From NCBI GenBank assembly GCA_951804985.1, contig OX638135.1, positions 67,654,507 through 67,718,506 of the forward strand: 64,000 bases of DNA, read 5' to 3'. The notes under the pieces are model-generated. The model did not search any database. It was not told where the DNA came from and was given only the letters and a program-made list of their open reading frames with translations. Source of the stretch: Dryomyza anilis. Taxonomy: Eukaryota > Arthropoda > Insecta > Diptera > Dryomyzidae. The position numbers and the translations under genes are program-made. Below, piece after piece: positions 11,768 through 24,174 of the stretch; position 1 is the stretch's first letter, and each line of letters begins with the position of its first letter.

Positions 11768-14700
11768 TAAATGTCCGAACCCTGGAATGTCCGAACCCTT
11801 TATAGGGAAGGTGCCACTATCCAGCTGGTTGATGTCCTCGAAAGATACAATGCTGACATCACCCCAATCCAGGAAATGCGATGGACAGGACAGGGCTGCT
11901 CTAACAGGCATCCTATGACATTTACTACAGCTGCCATGCGGATAGGCATGAATTTGGTTGTGGATTTGTAGTCGGCAAGAGACTCCGCCACCTTGTCTCT
12001 AGGTTCACACCCGTGAACGAACGACTAGCAACAATCGGCATCAAGGCTAAATACTTCTACATCAGCCTAATTTGTGCGCACGCTCCGACGAATGAGAACT
12101 AAAGAGACTTTCTATGAGCGCTGCCCCCGTCACGACATCAAAATTGTGATTGGCGACTTTAATGCCAAAGTGGGCCATGAGGGTATCGTTGGTTCAACGG
12201 TTGGACAATTCAGCCTCCACGACAACACCTCCTACAATGGAATGAGGCTGATCGACTTCGCCGCAGCACGTAATTAGTGGTACTAGATTCAAGCATATGA
12301 ATATTCACAAGGCCACGTGGCGGTCACCCGATCAGAACACGCGCACCCAAATTGATCATGTTGTGATTGGCGGAAGGCATGCATCTAGTGTGATGGATGT
12401 ACGCTCGATCTGAAATGCCAACATCGACTCGGATCACTTCCTTGTAGCAGCCAAGGTTCGCACACGCTTATGCGCTGCGAAAAACGCACGGAAACCCACG
12501 CAAAAAAAGATAAATGTCAGTAAGCAGCACACACAACAGACCGAACAAGCCTATGCCGCTCGACTCTCACACCTGCTTGCCTAAGGCACTCCCCCTCTCA
12601 ATGATATATGCGCGCAGTGGACACACGTCTCCCGCTCAATGCGTACGGTTGCCGAAGAGGTGCTTGGATTCCAACGCCCACTACGGAAGAAGTGGTATGA
12701 CGAAGAGTGTCGCGCAGCCACTGCAGAGAAAGACGCTGCATATAAAGCCACCCTGCAGTCGGTAGCTACGCGAAGGAGCGATACAGAGAGAAGAGGAAGG
12801 AGGAGAGACATCTTTTTAGGCGCAAGAAAAGAGAATTAGATAGACGCGAGTGTGAAGCTATTAAGATGCATGGCGACCGGAACGAGGCTCGAAAGTTCTT
12901 TCAGAAAATAAGACGCCTGACCGGAGGTTTAAAGACCGGACCCTCTTCCTGTCAGGACGATGACGGGAATCTAGTAACAGATGTCCATCTCTGATCTTCT
13001 AGCAGGTGATGATGACAACTACTCCGCTGATAGAGAAGACAGCTTCACAACCACAGTTGCTGACGACGGTGTTGACATACATTTTTGTAAATTTGTTTCT
13101 AAAAATTTATTTTAAATATGTTGTTCTTCTCATTAATGTACAAAACAAATATAAAATTTTATTTTGGTATTTTTTGAATTTATGTGAATTTATACGCCGC
13201 AGGCCAAATTTTATTTCATTCTTGTCTTTAGTGAGAGTTATATTTTTATTTTGATTTTTTAAGCGACATTGAAGCGCCGCAGGCGAAATTTTATTTCCAA
13301 AAAATCGCGCGATTTTTTGGAAATAAAATTTCATTCTTCTCTATAGTGAATAAAACAAAGATAAATATTTATTTTGATAATTTTTGAATTTATGCGAAAC
13401 TATAGCGCCGCAGGGGAAATTTTATTTCCAAAAAATCGCGCGATTTTTTGTAAATAAAAATTCGCTCTTTTTATTAATGAATAAAACAAGGATATAATTT
13501 TATTTTGATATTTTTAGAATTTATGTGAAACTGAAGCGGCGCAGGCCTAATATGAATTTCTAAAAAAATCGCGCAAGATAACATATTTTTTAGAGGTTTA
13601 TTTCCGCATAGTAACGCGGACTTAAGCAACAAAATCGATTGGGTATTATGACCGATTTTTTTTTTGGCATTATGTCCGCGGATCTCGGCGGACATAACCC
13701 CCAATTCGAATTTGAGGATTATGTCCGCGTTCCTATGCGGACATAATCCCCAAATTCGAATTGGGTGTCCGTGGGGGTTATGTCCGGGCACCCTCCTCAA
13801 CATCGCGTATAAAGTTCTAACGAGCGTATTATGTGAAAGACTGAAGCCCATCGTCAACAGACTGATTGGATCTTATCAGTGCGGCTTCAGACCTGGCAAG
13901 TCCACCATAGAACCGATTTTCACATCCTGGAAAAGACCAAAGAGAGGCAGATCGACACCCACCACCTCTTCGTCGACTACAAAGCTACCTTCGACAGTCC
14001 TATAAAAAGTCGCCTATACACCACCATGTCTGAGTTCGGTATACCTTCGCAACTTATAAGGCTTTGCAGGATGACCCTGAGCGACACACGTTGCTCAGTG
14101 AAAATTGGGAACAGCCTCACCGATACGTTTAATACCGAACGAGGTGTCAGAAAAGGCGATTCCCTATCGTGTGACTTCTTCAACCTAATAATGGAGAACA
14201 TTGTAAGAGCTGCACAACTCCATCACAATGGCACTATCTTCAACAATAGTGCCATGCTGCTCGGGTACGCTGATGATATCGACATCATTGGGCAGAGCGT
14301 ACGAGCAGTCAGTGCAGCATTCCAGTTTAGAGAGGGAATCGCGTCGAATGGGTCTTACGGTAAACTAGGACAAGACGAAGTACCTAGTGTCAACAAACAA
14401 AGAGTCCCGGCGTCTTGGACAACATGTCACTATTGACAACCACAACTTCGATGTTGTGGAGGACTTCGTATACCTAGGAACCAGCATCAACAAGGAAAAC
14501 AATTTCAGCCTGGAGATTAGCCGAAGAATAACTCTTGCCAACAGGTGTTACTTTGGGCTCAGTAGGCAATTGAGGAGCAGAGCCCTCTCTCGACGGACAA
14601 AAATTACGCTCTATAAGTCGCTCATCATGCCAGTCCTCCTCTATGGCGCTGAGGCATGGACGCTTGCCAACACCGATGCGCGAGCTTTAGGAGCGTTCGA

Positions 14701-14926
14701 GAGAAAGATTCTTCGGAAAATCTATGGCCCGCTATGCGTTGAAAACGAGTACAGAATTAGATGGAACGACGAGCTGTATGAGCTCTACGCCGACATTGAC
14801 ATTCAGGCGCATTAAGATCCAGCGCCTACGCTGGCTTAGACATGTCGAGCGTATGGATGAAAAAAGGTGTTCAATTCTGTACCCAGTGGTGGTCAGGGCC
14901 ATGGGTTGCAATGGCCAAATAAGTAA
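11768..14926 (+). pseudogene. LINE family A, copy 1 (endonuclease + RT), broken
   Basis: This is a non-LTR retrotransposon. An AP-endonuclease domain is visible in pieces: EMRWTGQG near 11870, GDFNAKVG near 12155, and the catalytic SDHFLVAAK near 12430. The reverse transcriptase resumes at 13798 with FRPGKSTI and GVRKGDSLSCDFFNLIMEN, and carries an intact YADD in LLGYADDIDIIG near 14265. The C-terminal part includes SLIMPVLLYGAEAWT and ERKILRKIYGP. Frameshifts and stops occur throughout. A segment of about 220 bp between endonuclease and RT is replaced by a 717-bp foreign block. The 3' end is AATGGCCAAATAAGTAAAT running into (TA)n. The TAAG-type 3' tail and gene layout suggest an RTE- or I-like clade, not resolved here. 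Confidence 0.85.
13081..13797. repeat. Foreign insert with 131-bp tandem repeats and hairpins
   Basis: It sits between GTTGACATAC and CAACATCGCG of LINE A, where copy 2 has about 220 bp of LINE sequence. GCGCCGCAGG-type cores occur at 13195, 13275, 13406 and 13537. The last three are spaced exactly 131 bp apart. The units carry AATCGCGCGATT palindromes flanked by T/A runs. The right part has a hairpin with 26-bp arms (13703-13728 and 13737-13762) built on GATTATGTCCGC. No coding sequence. Confidence 0.75.

Positions 14927-15013
<87 letters not shown>
14926..15013. repeat. (TA)n microsatellite at LINE A tail
   Basis: Alternating TA that begins directly after the TAAGTAAA tail of LINE A copy 1, possibly expanded from it. 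Confidence 0.9.
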
Positions 15014-15015
<2 letters not shown>

Positions 15016-15701
15016 ACACCTATGCACATATATATTTATTTCCTTTTTTTTTATTATAATTTCTTTTTTTGCCTCTTGTGATTTTGTGCTGTTGTAACTT
15101 TTTTATTTTTTTAATGGGCGGCGTTATTTTTTTGTAATATTTCTAATTTTTTTTTTTTACAATTAATTTAAATTTCTTTACATTTATTTTTCCGCCCGTG
15201 ACGTCCGCCGAATTTAAGCTAAACTTTGCTAGTTTGGTTTTTGGCCGAATCCGTTTCTCAGTATATTTAAAACTACTAGATAACAGAACACTCGGTAAAA
15301 TTTGGGGCAATGAGACGAACAATACACTCTACTAACATACATATATACTTATTCTCACGATATTAACGACAAAATTTACATGTAACAACATACACCAAAA
15401 CGGACTTATAACCACTCAATATACTTCATTTGCTCCTCATGTTTTCCTGCTCCTAAAACTATATCGTACAAATTTTTTTATTTTTGTGGCCAAGTTTTTC
15501 CAATTTTTATTTTTTCTGTGTAACCCTGTCTCACCGCCTTATCGGTAATGCAATGCCTCTTGACGCAGGGTGCCATAAATGTTTGCCATGAGAAAACTTG
15601 TCACGCAACAAACATCAGTTTTATTTGGTTAATAAAGAATTAAATAGGGTGCGATCGGATCTGTGGTACCCTAGAAAAATCAACTACCGCTGCACCTACC
15701 T
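15014..15701. other. Unassigned, T-rich stretch
   Basis: T-runs and scattered ordinary sequence. No gene or repeat boundary found. LINE B copy 1 ends at its right edge. Confidence 0.4.
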
Positions 15702-17827
15702 ATTTTTTTTTTTTTTTACAAATAACCAACGCTCAGGGGATGCCCCCTATTCGTGCAATGCACAGTGTTGATCGTAAGAAAGGATTATAGGTTAAAGGAG
15801 GAGGAAAGATGGAGTAGTGTCGGTGGCTGTTGGCTTTAAATTTCTCACAATACAAATGTCGGGAACAACAGACGCAGGGAGATTCTACAAACGTATCGTG
15901 CGACTGAAGAACGAATTATCTCTGTAATGCGTGGTTTTGTTGAGAACCGAGTGAACTACGAAGGGGTGGGCTTGGTTTGATGCCAGAGTAGAACGAGAGA
16001 ATACACGACCTGGTGGAATCAGGCCATGTATTTCCCTCGAACACTAACCATTGTAATACCTATAAAACAGGCTTACACACCCTACGGTCCTTCGGTGCTC
16101 AAGAGAACCAATAGAGGATGAAATATTTTCATCCCCTATTAAATCCCCTATTAAATATATTGCACGTTTTTGGATTCGATCCAGGAACTTAAAGGAAGAT
16201 TTTAAAGCCCCTGTTCATATGTGCGAATTGTATTCCTTCTTAAGCCGAATATAAGTGGTGTAGACAATGCGCAAGCCAACAAGAGTGAAGTATGTCTTAC
16301 ACCGTTTCAAAAAACCGAGGCACTTGGCCGCTTCTTTCGACACATCAAATATGTGATCATTCCAGCGGAGGTCACATTGAATTGATATACCCAGAACGTC
16401 AAGAGCAGCTGACTACGCAATATCCACAGAGTCCATATTGAGGGGAGGGAGGGATGAATCCATTGCTAGGGTCTTGCTAGCATTAAAATCAACTCTACTT
16501 GCAAGACCCCACTCGGAGATTGTTTTAAGGTCATTGTTGAGTGTATCATTCATTGTGCGGCTTTTACTCTCAATCTCCAAAGAATTTGGTCGCTTGTTGA
16601 ACGAATATGAGTGACAAATGTTACTGTCATCTGAAAAGGAATGGATTGGGTTCTGGGTCGAGTACAGAAGGTCATTGATAAAAACCAGAAATAGGGACGG
16701 GGATAGTACAGAACCCTGCGGGACTCCAGAATTGATGGAATGTTGTTCTGAGAAAACACCATCCATCGCAACTCGTATTGAACGACCCTGGAGAAAACTC
16801 GATATCCATCGAGTAAAAGAATTACCGACACCATATGCAATAAATTTTTATACCAGGGCTTCATGCCACACTCGATTAAAAGCCTTGGAAATATCAAGAG
16901 CAACCACCTTACTCTCCCCGAAAAGAAGAATACAATTATTTTACTTTTCGGTGAGGACCGCCATCAAGTCACCGGTGGATCTGGTCCTAAGGAAACCATA
17001 TTGCCGGTCACTAAGTAATTCGTTTCGCTTCAGATAGTTCACAAGGTGGAAGTTTATTACGCTTTCCATTACCTTGGATAGTGCAGAGCATATTGCAATG
17101 GGTCGGTAATTAGCAGGGTTCGTAGCCTCACCCTTTTTCGGAACTGGCTGGACTTTGGCAACCTTCCAACAAGATGGAAAAACTCCTGTCGTGTAGGAGA
17201 TGTTGAAAAGGTTACGCAATGGGCAAGCCAGCGTTGACGCACACTTCTTCAACACATGGGCAGATATGCCATCTGGCCGGATGCTTTGTTAATATTGAGA
17301 TTTGCTAAAACCTTTTTAACTGCCCGAGTTCGAAAATGTATATCCGGCATTGCAAAAGAAACAAATTCAACGACGGACAGTGGTTGATTGCTATCTGGGA
17401 GCGTTGAATTATTTGCAAATAATTCTGCCAAGAGATTAGCTTTTTCAACCGGGTCAGTGAAGGTCTGGCCATTCATAACAAGGGTTGGAGTAGACGATGT
17501 CGTCTGATTCTTCACCCTTTTTACGAATGACCAGAAATTTTTACTACCTCTATATTAAGAAGGACCTTTTTGCGCGCGTTTTGTTCGTGTAGAAACTTTT
17601 CACCCGCGATCACGGCATTACAGCGATTCCTAGCCTGTATACGAAGTCTTTCAGTATCAGCATTCTTGTTAGAACGCCAATTCTGAAAGGCTTCCTCTTT
17701 CGACCTGACTGCAATCCTTCAAATCTCATTAAACCAAGAGTGGTCCTTGGGTTTAATGCTAATCTTTTTAGAAGGTATGAAGGACCGCATACCCAATAAA
17801 ATAATAATTTGTACCATTTAGGCATTT
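15702..17827 (-). pseudogene. LINE family B, copy 1 (RT), 5'-truncated
   Basis: A Jockey/CR1-like non-LTR retrotransposon read on the minus strand. Visible motifs, from 5' to 3', are KASGQMAYLPMC near 17250, QPVPKKGEATNPANYRP near 17110, SDRQYGFLRTRST near 17000, SGVPQGSVLSPSLF near 16700 and the active-site region HSFSDDSN near 16620 (FSDD in place of FADD/YADD). The 3' end is a poly(A) tail (T-run at 15702-15718 on the plus strand). The endonuclease is missing, so this is a typical 5'-truncated copy, with stops and frameshifts. Confidence 0.85.
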
Positions 17828-18146
17828 ATGTCTCTATCTGCGAAACACAATTTCGAATTAAAGATGCGAAAAAAATCATTTAACGCAACCCTTTTTTTTA
17901 ATTTTCTATAAGTGACCCAACAGTTAATTATAACATTTCGTTGGGAAGTTATATCGATGAAGCGCCAGAGGCGACATTTTTTTAGAACATTTTTAGTTTT
18001 TTTATTTCTTAAAACATAAATACAAAAGTGTATATTATACTCCTGAGCAAATTTCTTTTCTTTTTGGGTATCCACACTTGTATCTATATATTCGTGTATA
18101 AAATGAACTCAGTTGTTAAAACTAAAAACGGTCCTGAGGTCATGGG
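17828..18146. other. Unassigned spacer between LINE B copies
   Basis: AT-rich. It contains GATGAAGCGCCAGAGGCGACA, loosely similar to the GCGCCGCAGG cores at 13081-13797. No gene seen. Confidence 0.4.
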
Positions 18147-19113
18147 TTTTTTTTTTTACAAGTTAACCAACGCTCAGTGGATGCCCCCTATTCATGCGAT
18201 GCATAGTGTTGATCGTAAGAAAGGATTATAGGTAAGAGGAGGGAGGAAAGATGGAATAGTGTCGGTGAATGTTTGTTTTGAATTTGCCAATATCAAAAAT
18301 GTCGGGAAAAACAAACGCAGGGAGATTGTTCCACAAACGTATCGTGCGACTGAAGATCGAATTCTCTCGGTAATGCGTGGTTCTATTGAGAGCCGAGTGA
18401 ACTACGAAGCGGTGGGCTTGGTTCGATGCCCGAGTAGAACGAGAGAACACACGACCTGGTGGAATCAGGCCATGTATTTCCCTCGAACACTTACCATTGT
18501 AATACCTATAAAACAAGCTTACATACCCAACGGTCTTTCAGTGCTCAAGAGAACCAATAGACGATGAAATATTTTCATTCCCTATCAAATATATCGCACG
18601 TTGTTGAATCCGGTCCAGGAACTCCAAGGAGGATTTTGAGGCCACTGCGCAAATATGCGAATTATATTCCACCTTAGGCCGAATATAGGCAGTGTATACA
18701 GTACGTTAGTCAGCTGGAGTGATGTATGTCTTACACCGTTTTAAAAAACCAAGGGATTTGGCCGCTTCTTTCGACACATCAAATATGTGATCATTCCAAC
18801 GGAGGTCACATTGAATTCATATACCCAGAACGTCAAGAGCAGCTGACTCTGCTATATCCACTGCATCCATATTGAGGGGTGGGAGGGGTGAATCCATTCT
18901 TTGGGAGATAAGAGACAACATTGGTTCTTGCTTACATTAAAATCAACTCTATTTGCAAGACCCCACTCGCAGATTGGTTTATAGTCATTATTGAGTGTGT
19001 CATTCATAGTGCTTCTTTTACTCTCAATCTCCAAAGAGTTTGGGCGCTTTTTGAACAAGTATGAATGACAAATGTTGCTATCACCTTGGAGAGTGCAGAG
19101 CATATATTCACCA
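18147..19113 (-). pseudogene. LINE family B, copy 2, 3' part only
   Basis: It matches the 3' portion of copy 1, with its poly(A) tail at 18147-18156 and TTAACCAACGCTCAGTGGAT next to it. An internal deletion joins the segment after the RT active site (near 19080) to upstream sequence (CTTGGAGAGTGCAGAG). Its reading frames (for example SRTIRLWNNLPAFVFPD near 18330) belong to the LINE C-terminus. Confidence 0.8.
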
Positions 19114-20030
19114 CCGCACAGATTACGCACTCAGTGCACCCTCAGTTGAGCACGCTAGTAGCTTGGAGTAGGAAAGGGGAGGGACAGAATACGAAAAACA
19201 AGTATATGCAGTTGCGGCAAAGAGCATAAAAAAGCCCATTGCGTTGGCAATTGCTAAACGAAGCGGCAGTGCGTGGGTGAAACTTTTTTTTTAATTTTTA
19301 TTTATTTATTTTTGTTCTATTTTTTTTTTGTGCTGCGAGAGTGAGAGTTATTATTTTTCTGTTTTTATTGTTTTTTAATATTGGGCGATGCGCTTAATTT
19401 ATTTTAATTTGAAATGTGTTTTTTTGCTGTTTTATTAGTTATTGATATTATTGACGGAACTAGAGGACACTAAGCACGAAGACGGACGAAACGACGGAAA
19501 ATTATAAATATATGAGGTCGGCGCGACACGTCCGTCCCCCATTATTGCTCAGACGCTACTGTAAAAGATAATTATTTTTGACTTTTATAAATATTAATAA
19601 AATTTTATTTATATTTCTCAAATATAATAATAAAAAAAAATATTTTAAAATTTAACAGTCCTATAATAAATATAAGGCCATAAATTAAAAATGTTCATCG
19701 AATGTTATATCTAATTTTATAGTGTAATCATTTCTTACAATGACTTTTTACATATAAATATGAAAAAAAATATATTTTTGCTCTCTGATTTTTTACACAT
19801 ATCTCAGTACCTTTTTCATTCTGAAGGTCTCGGATTGGAATCCCGGCTTAGCCATGGGCGCTCGTGTTAACCACAAAAAACACAGTGAATAGATTTCACA
19901 GTATAATGGATATAGTCTGTCTCAGTGCTGTATTGATGTATGATATTCCAAAAACAAAAACCATTTGAAAACAAAATTTAATTTGTGAGTCTTATTAAAC
20001 GCAAATACCGACTTTTCGTTTGTAAACTAC
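19114..20030. other. Unassigned stretch
   Basis: Mixed composition. TATAAATATATGAGGTCGG at about 19504 resembles a TATA region, and CGGATTGGAATCCCGG at about 19830 resembles a B-box, but neither is supported by context. Confidence 0.35.
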
Positions 20031-20148
20031 TTTAGATATACACTATGCATTTCATGATTATTTTCACTTTTCAAGTCAGCATATTTGGGAAACCATAAAT
20101 CCAAAATATTTTAATTTGATTTTTTTTTTTAAGTACAACATTTGTACC
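20031..20148 (-). pseudogene. Possible last piece of Polinton PolB
   Basis: On the minus strand, directly across the hAT-like insert from the piece at 20697-20755, the frames show a lysine-rich run and then ENNHEMHSVYLK. Position and orientation fit the polymerase C-terminal tail. The similarity itself is weak and broken by stops. Confidence 0.3.
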
Positions 20149-20696
20149 AATATTTTGCGCCCATCTGTAAAGGCGCATACATTTTGTAAATTAGGCGCAT
20201 TTGCAATTTTATGCTTTTTTGATAATTTTGTGCCTTTCTCTATATTTTGCGCCCTTCTGTATTAGCGCTAAAATTTTGTAAATAAGGCGTATTTGCAATT
20301 TATGCTTTATTGAAAATTTTGCGCCTTTTTTTTTATTTTGCACCCTTCTGTAGAGGCGCAAACATTTTGTAAATAAGGAGCATTTACGCAAAAATTTTGT
20401 AAATTTGGTGCGTTTGCAATTTTATGCTTTTTTGATAATTTTGCGCCTTTACCTATATTCTGCGCCCTTCTGTAGAGGCGCAAAAATTTTGTAAAATAGG
20501 GAATTTTCAATTTAATGCTTTTTTGCGCCTTTCTCTATAGTTTTCGCGCTTTTAAAAAGGCGTAAAATTCTGAAAATTTGGCGCATTTTTTTCATTTTGT
20601 GTTTTTTTGAAAATTTGTTTGAAAAATTCAAAAGTGCGCCTTTTTCGGGGGGAGGGGGACGATCACCACCCTCGTCACCCCCTGGATCCGCACTTG
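20149..20696. mobile_element. hAT-like element made of degenerate ~100-bp repeats
   Basis: The right end, read on the minus strand, is CAAGTGCGGATCCAGGGGG, like the GGATCC termini at 7290 and 10050. The flanking 8-mers TTTGTACC (20141-20148) and TGTGTACC (20697-20704) match at 7 of 8. The interior is an array of about five diverged units with TTTTGCGCCCTTCTGTA and GGCGCAAAAATTTTGTAAAT motifs at roughly 90-120 bp spacing. A clear left inverted terminus is lacking. Confidence 0.6.
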
Positions 20697-20755
20697 TGTG
20701 TACCATCTTCAATAGTAAAAAAGTATGCCTTAGAATTAAGACATATTATTTCTAG
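20697..20755 (-). pseudogene. Polinton/Maverick PolB, C-terminal piece
   Basis: The minus strand reads LNSKAYFFTIEDG between the hAT-like element and the 5' end of LINE A copy 2. This matches the kind of sequence found after the palm domain of Polinton polymerases, and it continues the piece at 23717-24174 across the LINE. The piece is short, so its identification leans on position. Confidence 0.5.
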
Positions 20756-23716
20756 GGGTTCAGAATGGTGTAGTGCACGCGCAAGCCAGTAACCGACTTC
20801 TGTTAGTTGCCATAGCCTCTCCTACACAATTCCTAGTCTCACCTTCGTGTTGGTGAACCCCGTTAACCCGAGAAACCAGCTGAAGATCGGTTTTCAACCC
20901 CGGTGGGAGGTCTGGTCGGGGACAAACGAGACAGGGATATTGGCCCTCCAAAATGGGGGTTGTGCGTTGGGCTTGTGACCTGCCATATAAAAAATCTGAT
21001 TCAACAAAAACAGAAAAAATGCCTCGGATATCGACAGGAAACCCGATGACAACCTACACAAACGTATAAAGGAACATGATTTACGGATATGCACCTGGAA
21101 TGTCCAACCCCTTTATAGGGAAGGTGCCACTATCCAGCTGTTTAAAGTCCTCGAAAGATACAAGGCTGAATCACCGCAATCCAGGAAATGCGATGGACAG
21201 AACAGGGCTGCTCTAAACAGGCATCCTGTGACATTTACTATAGCTGCCATGCGGAGAGGCATGAATTTGGTTGTGGATTTGTAGTCGGCAAGAGACTCCG
21301 CCACCTTGTTTCTAGGTTCACACTAGGGATGTCAATCCCGGACTATTTTTCAATCCCAAAATTTCGGGACTAAAAATTTGAATCCCGGGATTAGTCCCGG
21401 GATTTTAAAAATAATAACAAAGGCATAAAATAACTAAATTCCTATTTGAATAATAAACAATTATAATGCTTAAGGCCCAATCAGAATTCATATATTCAAA
21501 TGAAACTGTTTTGAGGTTGAGTATGGTATCCAAAATACAAAATCCGCGGTACATATAAACCCCGCGTTAGATATCATCACACCATTTTTAAATACTTTAT
21601 TAATAAATGTTACGTTCATAGATAACGATTCCAGTTTTATCGATATCCGAAACCCGGATTTAATTCGGCAACAAACTTGATAGTAAATCTTTCGATTGTT
21701 TTAGTAAAAAAAAAAATTATTTGAAAGTAAGACTCTGTATTTACAAACGAATGACTATTAGTCAAACGTGACGTAATTCATTACTATTGACGTCATTTTT
21801 TCGTCATTCGTTCGTACGCAATAGGTATTTAGTGTTTTAAGATTACCATCCATTAAATGGTAGATTTACTTTTTCACGAAATGTGTATAAAACATTGAAA
21901 GACTTTTGAATAAACTATTAAAAATTGATTAACTAGCTTTTTTTGTAATCCCGAAAATCCCGGTTCACACCCGTGAACGAACGACTAGCAATAATCCGCA
22001 TCAAGATTAAATACTTCTACATCAGCCTAATTTGTGCGCACGCTCCGACGAATGAGAAGGACGATGAAACTAAAGATACTTTCCGACGAAGCCTATGAGC
22101 GCTGCCCCCGTCACGACATCAAAATTGTGATTGGCGACTTTAATGCCAAAGTGGGCCAAGTGGTTCCACGGTTGGACAATTCAGCCTCCACGAGAACACC
22201 TCCGACAATGGAATGAGGCTGATCGACTTCGCCGCAGCACGTAATTAGTGGTACTAGATTCAAGCATATGAATATTCACAAGGCCACGTGGCGGTCATTG
22301 ACGGAAGGCACGCTTCTAGTGTGATGGATGTACGCTCGACCCTAAATGTCACCATCGACTCGGATCACTTCCTTGTAGCAGCCAAAGTTCGCACACAATT
22401 ATGCGCTGCGAAAAATGCACGGAAACCCACGCAAAGAAAGATAAATGTCAGTAAGCAGCACACACAACAGACCGAACAAGCCTATGCCGCTCGACACTCA
22501 CACCTGCTTGCCTAAGGCACTCCCCCTCTCTATGATATATGCGCGCAGTGGACACACGTCTCCCGCTCAATGCGTACGGTTGCCGAAGAGGTGCTTGGAT
22601 TCCAACGCCCACTACGGAAGAAGTGGTATGACGAAGAGTGTCGCGCAGCCACTGCAGAGAAAGACGCTGCATATAAAGCCACCCTGCAGTCGGTAGCTAC
22701 GCGAAGGAGCGATACAGAGAGAAGAGGAAGGAGGAGAGACATCTTTTTAGGCGCAAGAAAAGAGAATTAGATAGACGCGAGTGTGAAGATATTGAGATGC
22801 ATGGCGACCGGAACGAGGCTCGAAAGTTCTTTCAAAAGATAAAACGCCTGACTTGAGGTTTAAAGACCGGACCCTCTTGCTGTCAGGACGATGACGGGAA
22901 TCTAGTAACAGACGTCCATCTCTGATCTTCTAGCAGGTGATGATGACAACTACTCCGCTGATAGAGAAGACAGCTTGACAACCCCAGTTGCTGACGGCGG
23001 CGTTGACATACCGCCGCCTGACCGTGATGAGGTCTGCACAGCCATCAACAGGCTGAAAAATAACAAAGCCGCAGGATCGGATGGTCATAACGAGCATGCA
23101 CCAGCTCATCAGAAGAATATGGTCAGAAGAAAGCATGCCTAGCGAATGGAATTTCAGTATACTCTGTCCAATCCTTAAGAAGGGGGATCCCACGATACGC
23201 GCTAACTACCGTGTGATTAGTTTCCACAACATCGCGTATAAAGTTCTAACAAGCGTATTATGTGAAAGACTGAAGCCCATCGTCAACACACTGATTGGAT
23301 CTTATCAGTGCAGCTTCAGACCTGGCAAGTCTACCATTGCGCCAAATCCAGGAAAAGACCAAAGAGAGGCATATCGACACCCACCACCACTTCGTCGACT
23401 ACAAAGCTGCTTTCGACTGTCCGATAAGAAGTCGCCTATACGCCACCATGTCTGTGTTCGGTATACCTGCGAAACTTATAAGGTTTTGGATGAAAGCGCT
23501 CCAGCAATAAAGGTGTTCAATTCTGTACCCAGTGGTGGTCAACGTAGGAGAGGGCATCCGAATCTCCGGTGGAGCGATCAAGTGCGAGACAGCCTGACAA
23601 AACTTGGAGTGTAAAACTGGCGCCAGCGCGCGCAATGCAGAAGCGACTGGCGAGGGGTGATTGCTGCGGGCGAAACCCATCATGGGTTGTAATGGCCAAA
23701 TAAGTAAGTAAGTAAG
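20756..23716 (+). pseudogene. LINE family A, copy 2, interrupted and internally deleted
   Basis: It starts near GGGGTTCAGAATGGTG with a leader that contains CAACCCCGGTGGGAGG. The endonuclease begins RICTWNV near 21092 and shows EMRWTEQG, GDFNAKVG near 22133 and SDHFLVAAK near 22360. A 639-bp hAT-like element interrupts it. The RT N-terminal part is present (ILCPILKKGDPTIRANYR near 23160), but the catalytic palm with YADD has been deleted: LIRFW joins directly to the C-terminal tail. The 3' end is GGCCAAATAAGTAAGTAAG at 23716. It lies inside the Polinton PolB pseudogene. Confidence 0.85.
21324..21962. mobile_element. hAT-like MITE in LINE A copy 2
   Basis: It begins TAGGGATGTCAATCCCGG and ends TAATCCCGAAAATCCCG. 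It is flanked by a perfect 8-bp duplication GTTCACAC (21316-21323 and 21963-21970) of sequence that is single in LINE copy 1. TAGGGATG is a typical hAT terminus. The ends carry repeated CCCGGGATT / AATCCCGG motifs. No coding. Confidence 0.85.
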
Positions 23717-24174
23717 CATTTTTTTCATTATTTTTCACAATTATTTTGATTATAATCAAATATATTAGGATACTCATAACTAGAAGTGTCAAAAATATAA
23801 TTTGATTCAGTTTTTTCAACATCTTCATAAATGTCTTTATAGAAATCAATAGAATGAACTTCAATTTCAAACGAGTCTGTATCCGTATATACTAAATAAA
23901 TATTTGAATTAAATTTGTTTTTCAAGTAGTTATAATAAAATTCATACATTTTTAATTTTGATGGATCTAATTCACAAAACCCTGTATATATTTGTTTACT
24001 TACTCTTCTTTACTCTGAACAGTTTAGATTCAATGATCACTATATTTTCATCCATAATGGTTTGGCTATGAAAAGCTGGACTTGCTATTAAAGCTCTTGC
24101 TCCTTTTACTTTTCCTAAATTCTCCCAGTTACATGAAATGTTGCCATTCTTTCTTTTTTGAACATTTTCCATAG
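23717..24174 (-). pseudogene. polB: Polinton/Maverick PolB palm piece (unit 1)
   Basis: Protein-primed type-B DNA polymerase that would replicate a Polinton/Maverick element. The minus strand reads MENVQKRKNG and ARALIASPAFHS, then after a one-base frameshift near 23975 YLVYTDTDSFEIEV, which holds the YxDTDS motif C with two catalytic aspartates. The piece stops at the LTR start (24175) on its upstream side and at the LINE A 3' tail on its downstream side. Upstream coding sequence resumes 25 kb away at 49110. Not functional. Confidence 0.85.

Noticed and set aside
19500..19560. TATA-like promoter at 19504
   Set aside because: The initiator is not at proper distance and no coding or LTR context follows.
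23081..23614. 177-codon plus-strand frame as a possible independent gene
   Set aside because: It is LINE A RT sequence joined by deletion to the LINE tail, not a separate protein.
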